Source: Halioglobus sp. (GTDB taxonomy: Bacteria; Pseudomonadota; Gammaproteobacteria; Pseudomonadales; Halieaceae). Taken from it: a stretch of 64,000 bases of DNA. Each line of letters opens with the position of its first letter. The stretch's first letter is position 1. Location: the NCBI GenBank assembly GCA_013214285.1, contig JABSPW010000005.1, positions 1 to 64,000 on the forward strand, given 5' to 3'. The notes below the pieces were generated by a model. It did no database searches. It was not told where the DNA came from and was given only the letters and a program-made list of their open reading frames with translations. A program made the position numbers and the translations under genes. Below are positions 58,266-64,000 of the stretch, piece after piece.

Positions 58266-59686
58266 CAGCGTTCCGTCAGAGCGTACTGTTGAGCGCGCAG
58301 TATGGGTTTCATAAGGTAAGCGAGAACGCTCTTCTTGCCGGTCAAGATATCCACTTCCACCACCATCCCCGGAATAATCGGCTTGTCTGCAGCAAGGCCT
58401 GATTTGTGGGTTCGCACCAAAACCTCGTAAAAAGGATTTCCCTCTTCGTCCATCACCGTGTCGGCACCAATATGCTCGACCACGCCCTCAAGCCCTCCAT
58501 ACACGACAAAGTCGTATGCTGTGAACTTGACCAGCGCCTCCTGCCCTGGCAAAAGAAAGGCAATGTCTCTGGGGCGTATGCGCACCTCAAGCAGCAGTGT
58601 GTCATCAGCAGGCACGATCTCGATGATCTCCTTGCCTGGCAGGACCACGCCGCCAATAGTGTAATAATAAAGCTGCTTTACCGTGCCGTTCACCGGAGAG
58701 CGGATCTCGGTGCCTTTCACGCGGTCAGACAGACCCTGCGCAGTCTCCCTTAGGGAGTTGATACGCGACAACGTGTCTGCGAGCTCCTCTCGTACTTCAT
58801 TATTGAACTCTACTTCAACTGAATTGACCTTCCGGTCCGCCTCAACAATCGCTGACTGCAGTCGCTTGATCTGCGCTGCAGCCTGCTTACGCTCCCCGGA
58901 GAGCTGATTTACCTCTCGCTCCAGACGCAGGATCTCCACTTCAGATACCGCCCCTGAAGCCACCATAGGCCGGGAGATATCCAACTCACGCTGCGTCAGT
59001 TGCATTGAGCGAGCCGCCTGCGCTTCCCGCGCGGTAGCCTCGGCCAGTTCCTCCTCACGTTGCACCAGCTGCTCCTGGGCAATTTCTTTTGACAGCGCAA
59101 GCTCGGAGCGCCGGGTCTGAAAGAGCGCTTCTTCCTCAGCAACAATGTGAGGAACCTGCAGCGCCAGTTCAGGATCGGGCACAAACTCAGCATCTTCCAC
59201 CAGCGCTTTCAGTCTCGCCGCTTTCACAGTCAGAGCGCGGAACTCTGCGCGATTTTCACGAAACGTCGACTGTGAGCGCGTCTGATCGAGCCGCACCAGC
59301 AACTCCTCCTCCGCCACCGCATCACCCTCGCGCACCAATATGTCCGTCACTACACCACCGTCGAGCGACTGTATCACCTGTACTTGCCTCGATGGGATGA
59401 CTTTGCCCTGACCTTTCGTGACTTCATCGATTGTCGCAAGTGCAGACCAAGCCAACAGCACTACAAATGTCACAGCAACGGCATACAACATTTTACGCGC
59501 TCTCAGGGGCTGTTGCTCGACGTAAGCGCGGTGCGCGTCCTGATACCAGTCCCGAGTTGCCTCTATATCATCGGAAACCCACGGAGCGAAGAGCCAGTCA
59601 ATTACTTGTCTGTACAAGGGCCGTTTAGCCCCTGACGCAGCTTCAGCACCGCTAGCCGGATCAATGTCCTGCTGCGTCCCGCTCAT
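58265..59686 (-). CDS. T1SS membrane fusion protein, HlyD family (LapC-like)
   Basis: AWSALATIDEVTKGQGKVIPSRQVQVIQSLDGGVVTDILVREGDAVAEEELLVRLDQTRSQS; IRSPVNGTVKQLYYYTIGGVVLPGKEIIEIVP. Confidence 0.95.
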   Translation of the reverse strand: MSGTQQDIDPASGAEAASGAKRPLYRQVIDWLFAPWVSDDIEATRDWYQDAHRAYVEQQPLRARKMLYAVAVTFVVLLAWSALATIDEVTKGQGKVIPSRQVQVIQSLDGGVVTDILVREGDAVAEEELLVRLDQTRSQSTFRENRAEFRALTVKAARLKALVEDAEFVPDPELALQVPHIVAEEEALFQTRRSELALSKEIAQEQLVQREEELAEATAREAQAARSMQLTQRELDISRPMVASGAVSEVEILRLEREVNQLSGERKQAAAQIKRLQSAIVEADRKVNSVEVEFNNEVREELADTLSRINSLRETAQGLSDRVKGTEIRSPVNGTVKQLYYYTIGGVVLPGKEIIEIVPADDTLLLEVRIRPRDIAFLLPGQEALVKFTAYDFVVYGGLEGVVEHIGADTVMDEEGNPFYEVLVRTHKSGLAADKPIIPGMVVEVDILTGKKSVLAYLMKPILRAQQYALTER

Positions 59687-61821
59687 TGAGCCCTGCCTAT
59701 ACGACCCTGCTGCAGTGCTTCAACCACGGTTTCGCGCGGTCCATCCGCAACCAATTTGCCCTGATCAATGACTATGATGCGGTCCACCATAGCCAGCAGT
59801 GAATTTCGGTGTGTCACCACCAGCCAGGTACGCCCTTCAATAAAAGCAGCGAGTTGCTTTTGCACGACGACCTCCGTGGAGTGATCCATGGAACCAGTTG
59901 GCTCATCCATCAGTAGGATAGGGGGCTCGTGAATGATGCCCCGAGCCAATGCAACAGACTTGCGTTGTCCGCCGGAAAGTGATTCCCCTCGCTCACCAAT
60001 CATCATATCGAAGCCCTGGGGATGACGGTTGACATAGTCGGACAAATTCGCGATCTCGATAGAGCGCACAAGTGCGGCGTCGGATACCTGAGGATTAGAC
60101 AGCGTCAGATTGTCCCGCAGGCTTCCGTAAAACAGTGTGACATCTTGCGGCACATAGCCAATGCGGGAACGCAGTTCAGAGGGATCGAGCTGGCGGAAAT
60201 CGATACCATCGATAAAAATAGCGCCTGACGAAGGTTGGTAAAGGCCCATCGCCAGCTTTTGGAGAGTAGATTTTCCCGAACCTACACGCCCGAGTATTGC
60301 GACTCGCTCACCCGGCTTGATCTTAAAGGAAACATCGCTGAGTGATTCCATTTGCGCACCGGGATACGCGAAGGACACGCTTTTGAACTCGATCTCACCA
60401 CTGAACATCTCACGAGACAAGAACTGCGCCCCCTGCGGCCGCTCCACTGGCTTGTCCATCACCTCTTCCAGACTTTGCAGGGCTATCTGTGCGTTATGGT
60501 ACTGCGTGACCAAGCCCGCCAGTTGACCAAATGGCGCCATGATGCGCCCAGAGAGCATGGTGCAGGCAATCAAGCCACCCATCGACAACTGCCCCGCACC
60601 GATGAGGTACACTCCCGTGATAATCACAAAGATGTACACCATCTGCTGGCCCCACTGAGTGACGTTAATGGAAGAATTGGATATCAGCCGCAGTTGCACG
60701 CCCACATGCGCCAAAAATGTGGTGGTCTCCTCCCAGCGACGCTGCATCCGCGACTCACCTCCCATCGCCTTAATCGTGTCAAGGCCGACCAGGCTTTCAA
60801 TCAGCGTAGAGTTGCGCATGGCGCCGGCCCGATAGGTGGTTTCCGCCAGTTCTTTCAACTTGCCTCGCACCGATAAAGCGAAGCCCACCACCACCATCAA
60901 TCCAATAATTACAGGGACGATGACAGGCCAGGCGATCCAGCCGATCACCACTATGAACAGTAACGCGAAAGGTATATCAATGAGTGTCGTGATTGACGCA
61001 GAAGTAATGAAGTCCCGCACGGATTCGAAGGAGCGCACATTAACGGCGTAGGAGCCGACCGAGTTCGGGCGGTGCTCCAAACGCATGCCCAACACGCGCT
61101 CCATGATCAGGGCTGACAGCTGAATATCGACACGGCGACTCGCCAGGTCGATAAAATAACCGCGCATTGTGCGCAGTGTAATATCCGCCAATAGCATCAG
61201 AATGACACCGGCAGCCAGCATCCAAAGCGTTTCCGTCGCATAGTTTGGCACCACACGGTCATAGACATTCATGGTGAATAAGGGCAGCGCCAAAGCAAAA
61301 ACGTTAATGAAAAAAGCGGCCAACAGCACGTCCCGGTAGATCGGCGCGTTGGCCCGAATGGCATCCCAGAACCAGTGCCCGCGAATACTCTCACCAACCC
61401 GGGGTGCCCGTGCATCAAAGCGAAACCGCGGCCGACACAAAATGACTTCGCCCGAGGCATCCGCTTGTAGCTTTTCCCTCGACACCTCAACCAGCGCCTC
61501 GTTGTGATCCGGATACACCACCTTGGCCGTTTCACCGCACGCATCCCAACTCGTGAGCAGGCAGGCCCTCTCACCTTTCAGCATGATCACGGCCGGCAGG
61601 AGGGCGTCCTCGATACCTGCCGCGTCCCGGTAAACGAGTTTACTCGATAGCCCGGCCCGCGCGGCGGCGCGCTCAAACAGCTCAGGGGTCAATCGCCCCT
61701 CGTTTAGAGGCAGACCACCACAGGCGGCCTCCGCCGTGGTACCCGCGCCGTGAAAACGACAAAGGGCCAGCAGGCACTCTAACAGCGCGTCAACTGAAGT
61801 GGCCATGACCGGGATCCCCAC
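59683..61821 (-). CDS. T1SS ABC permease/ATPase with C39-like domain (LapB-like)
   Basis: FFINVFALALPLFTMNVYDRVVPNYATETLWML; GRVGSGKSTLQKL, LSGGQRKSVALARGIIHEPPILLMDEPTGSMDH; N-terminal C39-like domain without catalytic Cys. Confidence 0.95.
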   Translation of the reverse strand: MGIPVMATSVDALLECLLALCRFHGAGTTAEAACGGLPLNEGRLTPELFERAAARAGLSSKLVYRDAAGIEDALLPAVIMLKGERACLLTSWDACGETAKVVYPDHNEALVEVSREKLQADASGEVILCRPRFRFDARAPRVGESIRGHWFWDAIRANAPIYRDVLLAAFFINVFALALPLFTMNVYDRVVPNYATETLWMLAAGVILMLLADITLRTMRGYFIDLASRRVDIQLSALIMERVLGMRLEHRPNSVGSYAVNVRSFESVRDFITSASITTLIDIPFALLFIVVIGWIAWPVIVPVIIGLMVVVGFALSVRGKLKELAETTYRAGAMRNSTLIESLVGLDTIKAMGGESRMQRRWEETTTFLAHVGVQLRLISNSSINVTQWGQQMVYIFVIITGVYLIGAGQLSMGGLIACTMLSGRIMAPFGQLAGLVTQYHNAQIALQSLEEVMDKPVERPQGAQFLSREMFSGEIEFKSVSFAYPGAQMESLSDVSFKIKPGERVAILGRVGSGKSTLQKLAMGLYQPSSGAIFIDGIDFRQLDPSELRSRIGYVPQDVTLFYGSLRDNLTLSNPQVSDAALVRSIEIANLSDYVNRHPQGFDMMIGERGESLSGGQRKSVALARGIIHEPPILLMDEPTGSMDHSTEVVVQKQLAAFIEGRTWLVVTHRNSLLAMVDRIIVIDQGKLVADGPRETVVEALQQGRIGRAQ

Positions 61822-62176
61822 CTCCCCTTTGCAGCCCGGCAGCCCGTCTTACTTCCGTCAGGAAAAGCTAAGCTACTGAATAATATATAAATTCTAATTA
61901 TTATAAGCATAAGACAGAAACGGCCCGTTTACCATGCTCCAAATGCGCACGGCATCACAGATAGCGCCACATGGGCCTGCACACACGTCCCGCCACGATA
62001 ACGGAGATGCTCTCCGATGAAACCGAGCCCTGTCGACCCCTTGCTGCGGAGCTTCTGCGGCGGCCTCGCCCCGGGTGCACCGCACCAGATCGCGTTAAGC
62101 GAAGCAAATAGACCGAGTGAGGGTCACGCCCTGCGTTTCTGCAATACTACACGGAAAACTTAAGCCCTTTGCCCCA

Positions 62177-62929
62177 TCACGATGGCAGCACAAGTCGTCT
62201 CGCGATGCGATAAAGAAGCGCCAGGGCCAAGGCGAACAGCGCCGCGCCTGCAAGCGACCCTACCGGCAAACTTAAATCATTCAGCACAAAACCAATCAAA
62301 GCCATCATGTTATTAAAAACAATAGCCGCCAGTAGGCTCCTGGATAAAAGGTAGATCACTACCACACCCAGCCAGACCATACTGAGCAACATACTCATGG
62401 CAAGCGTGTTTCAGGGGTCTGGGTAGGTGAGATAAAAAAGGCTAAAGGTAATACAGGACGCGATTCCGGCGACACACCGAACGAACAGCTTTCCTCGCTC
62501 CAAAAGCGTTTGCTCCACGACGACGAATACCACGCCGATAAAGAGCAGGAACTCAGCCGTGCTCGCTACCAGTAAACCAGAGAATAGGGTGATCACCCCT
62601 GTCAGGCGTATACCCTGCGTAGATTCGATGAAAGGAAAATAAGCCACAGATGCACCCAAAAAACCGGCAGCAACAATCCACGCGACCTCTCGTGGGCGGG
62701 GCACAACAAACGGAAACACCACGGTATCTATAGGCAGTCGGCGCAAGAACATCGCAGGCAGACACACGCCTGCACCCAGATAAGAAACGATGACATAAAG
62801 CCCTGGGATACGCGCCGAGTATGTACCCACGGCAGTGTGATTAAGCAGATGGTTGACAATGTATGCGATGAACAGAATACCCAATGCCGCGAGGAGGACA
62901 CCTCTCTTCAACGCCGGTTGAAGGGCCAT
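62177..62929 (-). pseudogene. CPBP-protease-like polytopic membrane protein split by an in-frame TGA
   Basis: ORF 62411-62986 (start likely MALQPALK at 62929) ends ...FYLTYPDP* and continues in frame NTLAMSMLLSMVWLGVVVIYLLSRSLLAAIVFNNMMALIGF to 62177. Confidence 0.5.
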
Positions 62930-63984
62930 TGGTCTGGCAGCAGCAAAGCGACCACACGCATCTCTAGGGACTTTCGCACCACACAATCCATGGCTTCCCT
63001 GACCCGAGTCAGCCAGGCATCCACCGCGGGTTTACCCGGATTACCCAGAGGTACGCTGGCTACCAACGACGCCATTGACTTTATGGCCTTGCGCAGGGGA
63101 AGCGTGGTATCCGCAGGCAGCGCAACGGTTGACGCAGCAGGTCGCTGCTTAACACCGCCCGCCAGCAACTGCCCACACAACTCTTGCAGGTGGAGATAGT
63201 ACTGCTCCGCTACATCCTCACCCGGCAAGATGAACGACCCGTGGGGCTCCCCCAGCGTATCGAAGACATAGGCTTTGCTATGGTCCATTCTTGAGTGGAA
63301 GTACCACTGCTGCGAATCATCGTGCAGGAACGACCAGATATCATTCAAGCGCATATCGTCTGACCGATCGAGGAACGACTCCGTCGGCAACGCGTAACGC
63401 AACTGGTGATTCGACGCGTCAAGGGAGCGCCGATCCATCAACGTCAAGGGCCGAGTGATCTGTTGCAGCGGAATCCACAGGTTGACCAACACCAGGGGCG
63501 ACCAGCGATTACTGCCATCGGGTGTCTGGTGGCGAAACAGCCACGGCGCTTTCCCACGCATCATTTGCTTCAGTGGCGTACCGCGTACATCCTGATCCCC
63601 ATGAATCGCCTGGGCCACATCATGATGATTCATCTCAGTCATTGTGAGGTGGGGGGCCACCTTAAGGCCATTAGGTCCCCCCGTGCGCATGACCAGACCC
63701 TCCGGTGCAATGTGCAACATCTTCAGACATTTGCCACTGCCGAGAGGAAAGATACCACCGCGCAAGTGACGCCGCAGACGCCGCGCCTGATCATTGCTGA
63801 TCTCACCGACAGCTTTCACCTCTGCCAACAGAGACTGCAAGCCACGCAGTGGTGCAAGATCGATAGTTTCAAAACCAGAATCCAGCAAGTTTGTAGACGG
63901 TTGATCAGATGCACAAAGATCCTGCACCTTACATTGCCGGTACTCGAATTGTTGGGAAAAGTCGTAATCTATCGGCCGTGTCAC
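62908..63984 (-). CDS. Hypothetical protein, possibly CmcJ/NvfI-like oxidoreductase
   Basis: LVLVNLWIPLQQITRPLTLMDRRSLD and QQWYFHSRMDHSKAYVFDTLGEPHGSF resemble the CmcJ/NvfI-type core motifs. Confidence 0.5.
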   Translation of the reverse strand: MTRPIDYDFSQQFEYRQCKVQDLCASDQPSTNLLDSGFETIDLAPLRGLQSLLAEVKAVGEISNDQARRLRRHLRGGIFPLGSGKCLKMLHIAPEGLVMRTGGPNGLKVAPHLTMTEMNHHDVAQAIHGDQDVRGTPLKQMMRGKAPWLFRHQTPDGSNRWSPLVLVNLWIPLQQITRPLTLMDRRSLDASNHQLRYALPTESFLDRSDDMRLNDIWSFLHDDSQQWYFHSRMDHSKAYVFDTLGEPHGSFILPGEDVAEQYYLHLQELCGQLLAGGVKQRPAASTVALPADTTLPLRKAIKSMASLVASVPLGNPGKPAVDAWLTRVREAMDCVVRKSLEMRVVALLLPDQWPFNRR

Positions 63985-64000
63985 TGCACGCCTAAGGCCT

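Overview
64 kb window, probably from a marine gammaproteobacterium (inferred from gene content only). Left part: an acyl-CoA/flavoenzyme catabolic cluster (acyl-CoA ligase, SDR, APH-like kinase, acyl-CoA dehydrogenase, divergent MFS and Old Yellow Enzyme genes), a TonB siderophore receptor with a Fur-box-like palindrome, FadL-type porins, and a hybrid kinase/LuxR regulator pair. Middle (about 18.8-33 kb): a scarred accessory zone ending near a tRNA-Arg(ACG). It holds two decayed IS91-like transposase relics, four copies of a short IS91-like right-end sequence (three followed by CTTG), an internally deleted IS3 element, an MFS pseudogene, and an htpG 5' fragment that keeps a heat-shock-like promoter. 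Right part: a MacAB-like exporter, a TAXI binding protein coupled to an orphan Cache protein, and a complete compact Lap-type (c-di-GMP/LapD/LapG-controlled) adhesin locus at 49.3-61.8 kb. That locus has a fused TolC-OmpA outer-membrane component and a 996-aa adhesin with a retention module and a TAAG LapG-like site. No CRISPR array or rRNA was seen. All family calls come from reading the protein sequences; no database search was run.
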